From Enterovibrio calviensis DSM 14347 (lineage in GTDB: Bacteria; Pseudomonadota; Gammaproteobacteria; Enterobacterales; Vibrionaceae): a DNA stretch of 64,000 bases. Position 1 is the first letter of the stretch, and every line of letters begins with the position of its first letter. The stretch lies in contig NZ_KK211218.1 of assembly GCF_000621165.1 (NCBI RefSeq), forward strand, positions 365,196-429,195, in the 5' to 3' direction. The notes below the pieces were generated by a model, which searched no databases, was not told the DNA's origin, and worked only from the letters and a program-made list of their open reading frames with translations. Made by a program: the position numbers and the translations under genes. Of the stretch, positions 55,047-61,320 are shown in pieces.

Positions 55047-55282
55047 TACTCACCCTTTCGATAAAATACGTTTGCACTGATATTGCACATAGTTAATGGC
55101 GCACCGTCTTTTACAAGCGTGTGCGCTTCCCCTTCACTAATTCGATAGAATCCGTGGTTTTCTAGGTGTTCATCAAAATAAGGTTGCTGAATATCAGGCG
55201 CAAAAAAACACACCTGTACTTTCCCTAACATGACGGTTTTATAAGGCCGCGCCTCTTCTCTTAGCTCAATTGCAATGGTCAT
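55046..55282 (-). CDS. hypothetical phage protein (78 aa)
   Basis: Small soluble protein (KTVMLGKVQVCFFAPDIQQP, FYRISEGEAHTLVKDGAPLT). Starts inside the stop of the 70-aa gene (ATGA-type overlap) within the early operon. No family recognised; single-stranded-DNA-binding or regulatory roles are possible for such early proteins but are unsupported. Confidence 0.58.
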   Translation of the reverse strand: MTIAIELREEARPYKTVMLGKVQVCFFAPDIQQPYFDEHLENHGFYRISEGEAHTLVKDGAPLTMCNISANVFYRKGE

Positions 55283-55491
55283 TTAACTAAATCCTCATCG
55301 TCTGATTGCATGTATTCACGCAGTTCGCGCAACTCTTTTCTTACTTGTTTTAGCTCTGAATTGACGCCCTTAACCCACACGAGCAACAAGCGAAACGGCG
55401 ACAACATACTCGCTAAATCATTTCGCGTTTTTGCTTGCCCAACTGCGCCGTCGATTTCATTCGTGATCTGCTCTAGTTTGCTTTTCGCCAT
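55279..55491 (-). CDS. hypothetical phage protein (70 aa, coiled coil)
   Basis: Helical, with a C-terminal coiled-coil-like run (VNSELKQVRKELRELREYMQ). The start lies inside the 3' end of the replication gene (35-bp overlap), so the pair is co-translated. Function unknown. Confidence 0.6.
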   Translation of the reverse strand: MAKSKLEQITNEIDGAVGQAKTRNDLASMLSPFRLLLVWVKGVNSELKQVRKELRELREYMQSDDEDLVK

Positions 55492-57235
55492 AACTGTTTA
55501 GCTCCAGAAGTTCGGGAGTCCATCCCGTTTCATTTAACCAATCGATTCGAGACTCATGGATCAATTGGTTTTCGGTAAACCGTTCCGAAATATCACCGTA
55601 TTTCGCTTTAATCTCTTGCCGCAGTGCCTCACATTCTTCTATGTCGTGACTGTTCATTACCCACCCACGATGCCCCACGGCCCATACTAGGAAACGGTCT
55701 AATTTTTCCTTAGCTCCATCACCGTCAAAATGCACTAGCGGGTGGTCTTTACTCACCATGCGCCCGCAATCATTTAATTTTTTGTCGGTCGCCTTCATCA
55801 ACTCATCACAAGCCGATAAACGACTTTTTAATTTTCCGATGCGGCGTTCTATTTCGGATTCGGTGAGTTTTGTGGACTTACGGGTGATTTGAAGGGCTTT
55901 GGCACTGCCCGCAATTTTCTTTTTGGTCTTGCTGCGCAACTTCATAATGGGCATTCGCCATTTATCTAGTCTGTTGCGATATTCCGCGATAATTGCGCCC
56001 ATGCAATCGGCATCAAAGGACGCTAAACATTCAAACGCGGGGGCGCGGCTGCACTGCGCAATCCCGTACCGGTTACCCCTGATTAATCCTTGCTCGCCGT
56101 TGTCACCTTTTGCCGCATAGCCCACCGCTTTAATGATGTAGCTCCCAGCGGCGCGGCTGTATTTCATGCGTTGAAGGTTGGCGAAACCATGCCCCCAAAG
56201 TGACTCAAGACGGGAGGCCCACGACCGAAATAATGGTTTATCAACTTTCCAATTCAATAAAACGTGAACGTGCGGGTTGGGTTCGCCGTCTTCATTAACC
56301 GGACACTCAGCGACCCATATGTAATGAAAATCACCTGTTTGCGGTTCGATGGTTTGCGTTTGATCGCCAATTGGACAAAAGGCGCGGCCTGACTCGGGAT
56401 CATTCTCAGTTGAATAGTGATTGTGTGACCCTCTTTGATACATTTTTTTGGCACCATCGAGAAATCTGGAAACTTCACGGCCCACTGTGGTTTCTGGGGT
56501 TTCTTCATCCCCAGCAAAAAGCCTAGCGCGGCTTGCCGAGTCAAACGTCAGGGTTAAAAACGTCGTAAATCCGCCGTGCAGCGTGGCAACATAAGCTGCG
56601 CTTTCGAAAATTTTTCTAACGGCTTTTTGAGTCAGGTTTTCAGTGAGTCGAGCGCCCGACATTGGCGCAGGGGCATCTTGGGGGCGTGGCTGAACGAAAA
56701 TACCAGCGCGATATTTTCCCGACCACGATTGGTGCAATATCCGGAAACTGCGCCCGCGTTCTGATAATTGATGCTTTCGATAGTGCTTGTAAGCGTCGTG
56801 GTGCGTCTCGGGCGGTTGGTCTGCAAAACTGAGGCCGATGGTTCCGCCGTTGGCTTTGTGTTGAAGGTGCTTAGCCTGATTTGCAATCAGGGTACGCCTT
56901 TCGTCTTCTTTCGACGGTGTCGGACTTTTGCACCCTTTGACAAGCCTAGTCTTTCCGTCGCTTTGCTCCGCCGCTGCGCGGGCTAGTTTGGTGGTTTCCA
57001 TCGTTAGGCCGAAGCGATCACAATGAAGTGAATGCGCACGGCGTAACTTTGCGTTTTCATCATCAAACCATGATTGATGTGTTTCACCTTTGGGCGGAAC
57101 ACTTAAACGCTTAGATAAAACATCGCCGGAAACTAAAGTTCCGGCGATGAATCGAATGTCTTTAATGGTCAAAGTATCAGGGGCTTTCGCCCCTTCTACC
57201 ATGACGCGTGGGGTGTCTGGGTTTAAGGCGTCCAA
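55457..57235 (-). CDS. rep: HUH rolling-circle replication initiator (PM2 P12-like)
   Basis: 592 aa (TTG start at 57235; ATG 57202 is the alternative). HUH endonuclease signatures in order: motif I FLTLTF (226-231), metal-binding HUH PHVHVLL (H322/H324), motif III YIIKAVGY (Y366 and Y373 with K369), a two-tyrosine arrangement as in phiX174 gpA, P2 A and PM2 P12. A long C-terminal helical domain (LTESEIERRIGKLKSRLSAC) follows. It nicks the origin and stays attached to the 5' end to start rolling-circle replication. Length matches PM2 P12 (about 630 aa). It heads the early operon after two tiny genes. Confidence 0.85.
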   Translation of the reverse strand: MDALNPDTPRVMVEGAKAPDTLTIKDIRFIAGTLVSGDVLSKRLSVPPKGETHQSWFDDENAKLRRAHSLHCDRFGLTMETTKLARAAAEQSDGKTRLVKGCKSPTPSKEDERRTLIANQAKHLQHKANGGTIGLSFADQPPETHHDAYKHYRKHQLSERGRSFRILHQSWSGKYRAGIFVQPRPQDAPAPMSGARLTENLTQKAVRKIFESAAYVATLHGGFTTFLTLTFDSASRARLFAGDEETPETTVGREVSRFLDGAKKMYQRGSHNHYSTENDPESGRAFCPIGDQTQTIEPQTGDFHYIWVAECPVNEDGEPNPHVHVLLNWKVDKPLFRSWASRLESLWGHGFANLQRMKYSRAAGSYIIKAVGYAAKGDNGEQGLIRGNRYGIAQCSRAPAFECLASFDADCMGAIIAEYRNRLDKWRMPIMKLRSKTKKKIAGSAKALQITRKSTKLTESEIERRIGKLKSRLSACDELMKATDKKLNDCGRMVSKDHPLVHFDGDGAKEKLDRFLVWAVGHRGWVMNSHDIEECEALRQEIKAKYGDISERFTENQLIHESRIDWLNETGWTPELLELNSYGEKQTRADHE

Positions 57236-57438
57236 CAGCGTAACCCCATGATTTGTATTTTCATTAGGGCAAATCTTGTTGCAGTCAAAACGCTTTCAGC
57301 AAAATCTATTGATCCTGTATCGCCGCTTTTAATGGCGATATCTAAATCAAGTTTGTTTGTGTTTAATTCGTTGTTGAGTAATAGAGCGGCCTCGCCAAGC
57401 GCGTTAGCTTCCGAAAAATATAGAGCTGACTTAATCAT
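57223..57438 (-). CDS. hypothetical phage early protein (71 aa)
   Basis: Helical protein (SEANALGEAALLLNNELNTN, SVLTATRFALMKIQIM). The ATG overlaps the stop of the 54-aa gene (ATGA), and its end overlaps the rep start, so all three early genes are translationally linked. No family recognised. Confidence 0.58.
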   Translation of the reverse strand: MIKSALYFSEANALGEAALLLNNELNTNKLDLDIAIKSGDTGSIDFAESVLTATRFALMKIQIMGLRCWTP

Positions 57439-57599
57439 GCGCCCACACCTCGTGCTAACAGCGCACGTTTGGCGGCGATTTGAAAGCGGCGGCTGTATCG
57501 AAGGTCAGGACAACCAAACTTGCGATCAGGGTCTTTTTTAAGCCCCAAGTCAGCGCGAATTTTATCGATCCATTTTTGATGGTCTGTTTCGTGGTTCAT
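57435..57599 (-). CDS. hypothetical phage early protein (54 aa)
   Basis: First gene of the leftward early operon: MNHETDHQKWIDKIRADLGL, then KKDPDRKFGCPDLRYSRRFQ and IAAKRALLARGVGA. Basic, soluble, with a GGGGA ribosome site. Starts 37 bp downstream of the predicted -10 box. Small basic early phage proteins often bind DNA; no specific family recognised. Confidence 0.62.
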   Translation of the reverse strand: MNHETDHQKWIDKIRADLGLKKDPDRKFGCPDLRYSRRFQIAAKRALLARGVGA

Positions 57600-57635
57600 A
57601 TCTGCATCCCCATGCGATTAATGTCTCAGGGAAAG

Positions 57636-57663
57636 CGTATATCAACCGTTTGGCAGTATTCAA
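57636..57663 (-). promoter_or_regulatory. predicted early promoter of the rep operon
   Basis: On the minus strand: -35 TTGAAT (57663-57658), 16-bp spacer, -10 TATACG (57641-57636), leading into the 54-aa gene. The tandem 18-bp repeats overlap the -35 and spacer, so repressor binding there would block RNA polymerase. Confidence 0.55.
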
Positions 57664-57678
57664 CCGCGTGGCACTATG
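57643..57678. repeat. tandem 18-bp operator-like repeats
   Basis: CAACCGTTTGGCAGTATT (57643-57660) directly followed by CAACCGCGTGGCACTATG (57661-57678); 14 of 18 positions match. They lie in the divergent control region and overlap the predicted early promoter. Probable operator for the adjacent HTH protein, or alternatively iterons for Rep. Confidence 0.6.
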
Positions 57679-57736
57679 GCGATGATCATTTTGTCGCGCT
57701 AGAATTAACAAACTGAGCAATACAAGAGGGGATGGC

Positions 57737-58000
57737 ATGAGTTACGTTACTGAGCTAATGGACAACGTTAAAGCAGCATGCAAACTGCCTTCCGACTATG
57801 CCCTAGCAAAAAAACTAGACGTTACCCCCGCCGCTGTATCAAAATGGCGTTTACACCGCTCATTTCCCGACTGGGACTCAGTTTTTAAGATGGCGGATTT
57901 GCTCCAACTCGACGATCAAAATGTCGTGTGCAAAATGCTAGAAGAAAAGAACGAAAACCCCCGCGTAATCAATGCCTTACGACAAGCCGAAGCTTCCTAA
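57737..58000 (+). CDS. phage repressor-like HTH protein (DUF3693 family)
   Basis: 87 aa. Helix-turn-helix at about 20-45 (SDYALAKKLDVTPAAVSKWR), then DSVFKMADLLQLDDQNVVCK. Strong GAGGGG ribosome site. It is divergent from the rep operon over the tandem repeats and matches the DUF3693/YdaS-like regulators of small vibriophages, so it is the best candidate for the lysogeny repressor. Its stop is only about 6 bp from the attachment core, making it the rightmost phage gene. Confidence 0.8.
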   Translation: MSYVTELMDNVKAACKLPSDYALAKKLDVTPAAVSKWRLHRSFPDWDSVFKMADLLQLDDQNVVCKMLEEKNENPRVINALRQAEAS

Positions 58001-58005
58001 AAAAC

Positions 58006-58033
58006 AGTTACCAGTTTATACATAATGCGCACT
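58006..58033. other. right attachment junction (hybrid dif)
   Basis: Central TATACA (58017-58022) and XerC arm TAATGCGCACT (58023-58033) are identical to the left dif. The XerD-side arm AGTTACCAGTT (58006-58016) matches ATTTAACATAA at only 6 of 11 positions. The phage attP therefore had a perfect XerC arm and core but a poor XerD arm, as expected for an element that exploits Xer recombination. Confidence 0.85.
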
Positions 58034-58131
58034 ATGATTGTTGGAACTCTTTAGTAGTGTCATATCTGAGCCCATTAGAAATGTCATGCTCAACTAAGCC
58101 TTGGATCTTTTTCTCAGCAGAGTTTTGAGAT

Positions 58132-58332
58132 GCGGCAGATATTTTAGGACTGAATGAGCGCCAGGTTCAACGATTGATGAATCGGCATCATGCTCGAAAT
58201 AACCAGTTGCCTACCAATCTCGGTAAATTGGTTTTGAAGTTAGTTCGAGAAATATATTTGGACTTCTCCCCAACATTGGCAAAAGAGAAATTCAACAACC
58301 TACATCAATTATTAGTGACTGGTTTGGCTTAG
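58132..58332 (+). pseudogene. remnant of an ISNCY-type transposase
   Basis: An in-frame stretch without a start reads AADILGLNERQVQRLMNR, then LPTNLGKLVLKLVREIYLDF and SPTLAKEKFNNLH. This corresponds to the N-terminal helix-turn-helix and DFGPTLA-type region of ISNCY (IS1202-like) transposases, and ends at a TAG. The rest of the transposase is missing and no terminal repeats are visible. It lies 99 bp outside attR. Confidence 0.5.
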
Positions 58333-58429
58333 TTTCTTTGAGGCTTGGTCGTCTCGCTGTCCGAAGAGTCAAAACCACAATCATTCGCCATAAATTGAAG
58401 TACTACAGAGCTTACACTGGGGTGGCTCT

Positions 58430-58978
58430 TTATGTAGCTTTTGATCTTGGATGTCCTGTTTTTAAATTTTCTCGCATGTTGTCTGATTCTTTAACGAACA
58501 ACGCGTAGAGCGCACTATACTCCTTCAAAATATCGATCAGTTCGTTTAGGTCTTGTGGATCGCTAGGCGTAACAACATAAAGGTTACCTGATTTAACGCC
58601 ATGAATATTTAATGAAGCATCCCAGAAAAATTCATATTTTGACAGCTTTTCCATAAGATCACTCAAACAGCCTAGCTTTGCTCCATCAAGTTCTACTTCA
58701 TAACAATATGCCCAATTGAAAGTATTTAATTGGACATCCTCATTGTGTTGTTCACCGTCTTTATTCTCATAGGTTATTATGTAGTGGCCTTTTTCGGGAA
58801 GCGACGTATCTACTCTGGGATACTGTATAGCGCGGGAAAGCTCAAAGGATGAGCTAATATTTGTTCTCAATTCGACAACATCAGAATGCAAAGACATTGA
58901 AAGGATAGTAATAGCGACGCCTGATTTTAGCCAACGTTGTAATTCTATTTTACTATTAAAATGGTTAGTCCTAGCCAT
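58430..58978 (-). CDS. hypothetical protein (182 aa)
   Basis: Soluble mixed alpha/beta protein (YPRVDTSLPEKGHYIITYEN, SGNLYVVTPSDPQDLNELID). No family recognised. It lies between the transposase remnant and the GNAT gene, an accessory-looking stretch. Lower GC than neighbours by eye, consistent with acquisition. Confidence 0.55.
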   Translation of the reverse strand: MARTNHFNSKIELQRWLKSGVAITILSMSLHSDVVELRTNISSSFELSRAIQYPRVDTSLPEKGHYIITYENKDGEQHNEDVQLNTFNWAYCYEVELDGAKLGCLSDLMEKLSKYEFFWDASLNIHGVKSGNLYVVTPSDPQDLNELIDILKEYSALYALFVKESDNMRENLKTGHPRSKAT

Positions 58979-59065
58979 TAAAACCCCATTTGAACTTAAA
59001 AGCCCCTTTTAGAACGGGCTTTCGTAACCAAAGATTTTCACCCCCTAAAGGCGAGCTTATAGACT

Positions 59066-59536
59066 TCACAAAGCTTTAACCCGCACCGACACATCCACTC
59101 CCCGACTGTCTACTTGCTCAATCTCCTGCCAACCCAATTTTGCGTATAAGCCGCCGTCGAGTTGTTCGGTTTGAAGATGCAGTTGCTTCACACCTAAATG
59201 ACGCGCCGAGGTGACGATTTGTTGAACCAAAGCACTGGCGATGTGTTGTCCGCGATATGGAGCATCAACATATACGCCCCCTATCCAATGTTCTTTATCT
59301 GGGTAGATACTCATTTCATGAAAGCGTAAGTGTGCAGCGCCAACGGGTGTTGTTCCATCCATGGCGATAACCAGGAGCGGAATTTTATCGATGTTTAAGT
59401 AGTCGCCGAGTTTTTGTGTGAAGTCTTCAAGCGACGCATTAGCAAGCGTGCCCCACTCGTTAAAGTACCAATTGGCGAGCGTTGGGATGAGTTCGGGTTT
59501 GTCTGCGAGAAAGACAAATTCTATGGGTTTAGTCAT
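59066..59536 (-). CDS. GNAT-family acetyltransferase
   Basis: 156 aa. The acetyl-CoA motif A is visible: WIGGVYVDAPYRGQHIASAL at about 84-103, with RGQHIA standing for the Q/R-x-x-G-x-G/A pyrophosphate loop. Substrate unknown. Its ATG overlaps the stop of the upstream 87-aa membrane protein gene (59533-59536), so the two are co-transcribed. Confidence 0.87.
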   Translation of the reverse strand: MTKPIEFVFLADKPELIPTLANWYFNEWGTLANASLEDFTQKLGDYLNIDKIPLLVIAMDGTTPVGAAHLRFHEMSIYPDKEHWIGGVYVDAPYRGQHIASALVQQIVTSARHLGVKQLHLQTEQLDGGLYAKLGWQEIEQVDSRGVDVSVRVKAL

Positions 59537-59796
59537 TTGCCACCGTCCAAGTCAGCGAGTTGGCGCTTGGATTTGATCCAAGAATACAGGCCATAGAAAA
59601 TACCGCCGAGCGGCCAAATGATGATGGAAGTAGAAAGTGCCGCAATGAAACTTTGCTCTGTAAGCAGAGAGTTGATTAACGCATAGATAAACGCTGTCGG
59701 TAACCCCCAAAGCAACAAACCGAAAACGACGACATGCTTTGGGAGCCCCATTGCGATTTTTCTTTCAAGCTTTTCCCTATCTTGATGATTGGCCAT
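59533..59796 (-). CDS. small two-helix membrane protein (87 aa)
   Basis: Two membrane helices (VVVFGLLLWGLPTAFIYALI and ALSTSIIIWPLGGIFYGLYS) with a charged C-terminus. Co-translated with the GNAT gene through ATGA overlap. Function unknown; found as a hypothetical membrane protein beside acetyltransferases in Vibrio. Confidence 0.68.
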   Translation of the reverse strand: MANHQDREKLERKIAMGLPKHVVVFGLLLWGLPTAFIYALINSLLTEQSFIAALSTSIIIWPLGGIFYGLYSWIKSKRQLADLDGGK

Positions 59797-59825
59797 GGCT
59801 ACTTTTCTATTGATGCAAAAGACAT

Positions 59826-60359
59826 TTATGCCTTGTGATGTTCCTCGTGAATAGTGGCTGCCACTATGGTTGCGAGTTCGGTCACAGACATTGAGGTGCT
59901 GTCGATTTCGAGGTCATATTGCAGGTGCAATGGCGATGTGGCGAATCCGTGTCTGACTTCGTCGATGGTGCGATCTTCACGCGAGCGTGTGCGACGTTCT
60001 AGCTCTGCCAATTCACAGTTCACGCCAACATAGAATCGTTCATGTTGCTCAAATGCCAGATCCATTTGCAGCGCACGGGTTGGCGTGGAAATCACGGCGT
60101 CAAAGATGACGCTGTTACCGGCTGTGACCAGGGCATCGACACACGCGAACGCCCCTTTCATCAAGGCATCAACGTCGACCGATTGCCAATCATTTTCTTG
60201 ATTGCATCGCGTTAACACTGACGAAGGTAACGCATAAACCAGCGTGTCGATGGAGATGTATAACCAATTTTCTGGGAGTAACGTTTCTTGTAAAGCTTTC
60301 GAGAGCGTTGTTTTCCCCGCCCCAGATGGACCATCAAGTACAATAAGATTTGGGCGCAT
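59826..60359 (-). CDS. chloramphenicol phosphotransferase-like P-loop kinase
   Basis: 177 aa. Walker A LDGPSGAGKTTLSK (about 8-21), DTLVYALP, and the CPT-family block FYVGVNCELAELERRTRSRE followed by DR at about 108-129. CPT-like enzymes phosphorylate small molecules; chloramphenicol resistance cannot be inferred without the specific substrate residues. ATG at 60359. Confidence 0.82.
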   Translation of the reverse strand: MRPNLIVLDGPSGAGKTTLSKALQETLLPENWLYISIDTLVYALPSSVLTRCNQENDWQSVDVDALMKGAFACVDALVTAGNSVIFDAVISTPTRALQMDLAFEQHERFYVGVNCELAELERRTRSREDRTIDEVRHGFATSPLHLQYDLEIDSTSMSVTELATIVAATIHEEHHKA

Positions 60360-60479
60360 AGAATAGACTCGTTATTATGTTTTTAGTTGTATATATGATT
60401 TGCTCCTAACTGTTTATTTGAAAGAAATTACGCTTTAATCGCCGAAAAAGTGCGACTCATATCCATAATGTTTCACATG

Positions 60480-60502
60480 TGAGTCACTATTTGTGTGACT
60501 CA
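60480..60502. repeat. 8-bp inverted repeat in the sortase-downstream region
   Basis: TGAGTCAC-TATTTGT-GTGACTCA, a perfect inverted repeat in the 290-bp gap between the kinase gene start and the sortase gene stop. No T-run, so more likely an operator for the leftward kinase gene than a terminator. Confidence 0.42.
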
Positions 60503-60649
60503 GGTCACTTTGTAGATTGGTATTCTTGGTAGGCATTGGCGGTGTTATCACCACAGTGATTATGTCGAAACGGCCAGTAAATAAAGAGAGTTTTTAAGGA
60601 ATTATTTCAATCAAACATATAAGTTATAGTGCATTAAGAGGGTGTGTGT

Positions 60650-61318
60650 TTATAACCAATAAGTCTTATTTTGTTCATTGCTGGTAAACAATACAGGCAG
60701 ATCACCTATATCCGCAGCGTCAATATCGACAATTGGTTTTGCGGTGACAATGTACCTTAATGGGCCGTTGAATGTAATAGAATCAAATGGATAACAGGTC
60801 ACTAAGGTTAGCCTATTATCGGATGTGTTCTCTACCCATTGAACTTCTGACTCATGAGCAATGGCGACATTTGAAACTCGGTAGGTTCTTTGTAACCCTT
60901 CCTGAGTTTCTAGCTGTAACTCATCTCCTATTTTCGTTTGTGCCAACGATGAAAAGTGCGTGTCGTTGTGCCCGAAAATCACCACGTTACCCTTTTCATG
61001 CGGACGAGCCGTATTCATTTGTAACGTTGGACCGAACGCTAAGTTTCGCGCATTGGCACCGGCGAGCACCCATAAAGGCTCGTCTCCATTCATCGCTAAG
61101 GTCGCTGCAGGAAACGTATCCGCCCACGGCCATGGTGCTTGATTCTTCCCTGTCTCTTGCTGATTATCCCATGCATGAACAATAAGGAACTGTGCCAAAT
61201 GTGCTTTCGCTTTAATGTACAAACCATTCGCCATCAGGATGCTGCCGCATAGAAATACGCTAGCAAGCATCAGTTTCCATAGGTTATTCGGCCAGATCCG
61301 AGCAAGAATAGTGTTCAT
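60650..61318 (-). CDS. class GN (marine proteobacterial) sortase
   Basis: 222 aa. N-terminal membrane anchor (LMLASVFLCGSILMANGLYI), catalytic histidine in VVIFGHNDTHF (about 113), catalytic cysteine in LTLVTCYPF (about 174) and arginine in GPLRYIV (about 187). Transpeptidase of the inner membrane acting on the neighbouring vWA protein. The gene is 2 bp downstream of that protein, the standard two-gene unit (TIGR03784/TIGR03788). Confidence 0.92.
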   Translation of the reverse strand: MNTILARIWPNNLWKLMLASVFLCGSILMANGLYIKAKAHLAQFLIVHAWDNQQETGKNQAPWPWADTFPAATLAMNGDEPLWVLAGANARNLAFGPTLQMNTARPHEKGNVVIFGHNDTHFSSLAQTKIGDELQLETQEGLQRTYRVSNVAIAHESEVQWVENTSDNRLTLVTCYPFDSITFNGPLRYIVTAKPIVDIDAADIGDLPVLFTSNEQNKTYWL

Positions 61319-61320
61319 CC

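Larger units (their letters stand above)
46044..58033. mobile_element. PM2/autolykivirus-like tailless dsDNA provirus integrated in dif
   Basis: Bounded by two dif-like sites sharing a 17-bp direct repeat (TATACATAATGCGCACT at 46055-46071 and 58017-58033), giving an element of 11,962 bp. PM2 is about 10 kb, so the size fits. Genes seen: HUH replication protein, packaging ATPase, probable double-jelly-roll capsid protein, many small membrane proteins, candidate spike proteins, endolysin, holin and a repressor-like protein. No integrase, terminase, portal, tail or Zot-like gene is present. Early and structural genes run leftward; a repressor-like gene at the right end and two regulator-like genes at the left end run rightward. 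All major genes look intact, so it may be inducible. Confidence 0.88.

Noticed and set aside
46044-58033. The element as a filamentous (Inoviridae) prophage, suggested by dif targeting, DUF3693/DUF3653 regulators and tiny hydrophobic proteins
   Set aside because: It has a holin and an M15 endolysin, which filamentous phages do not need, a FtsK/HerA packaging ATPase instead of Zot/pI, and a 273-aa soluble capsid-like protein.
46044-58033. A hidden tyrosine or serine integrase
   Set aside because: No ORF shows the R-H-R-Y or resolvase motifs; the two dif-like ends account for integration through host XerC/XerD.
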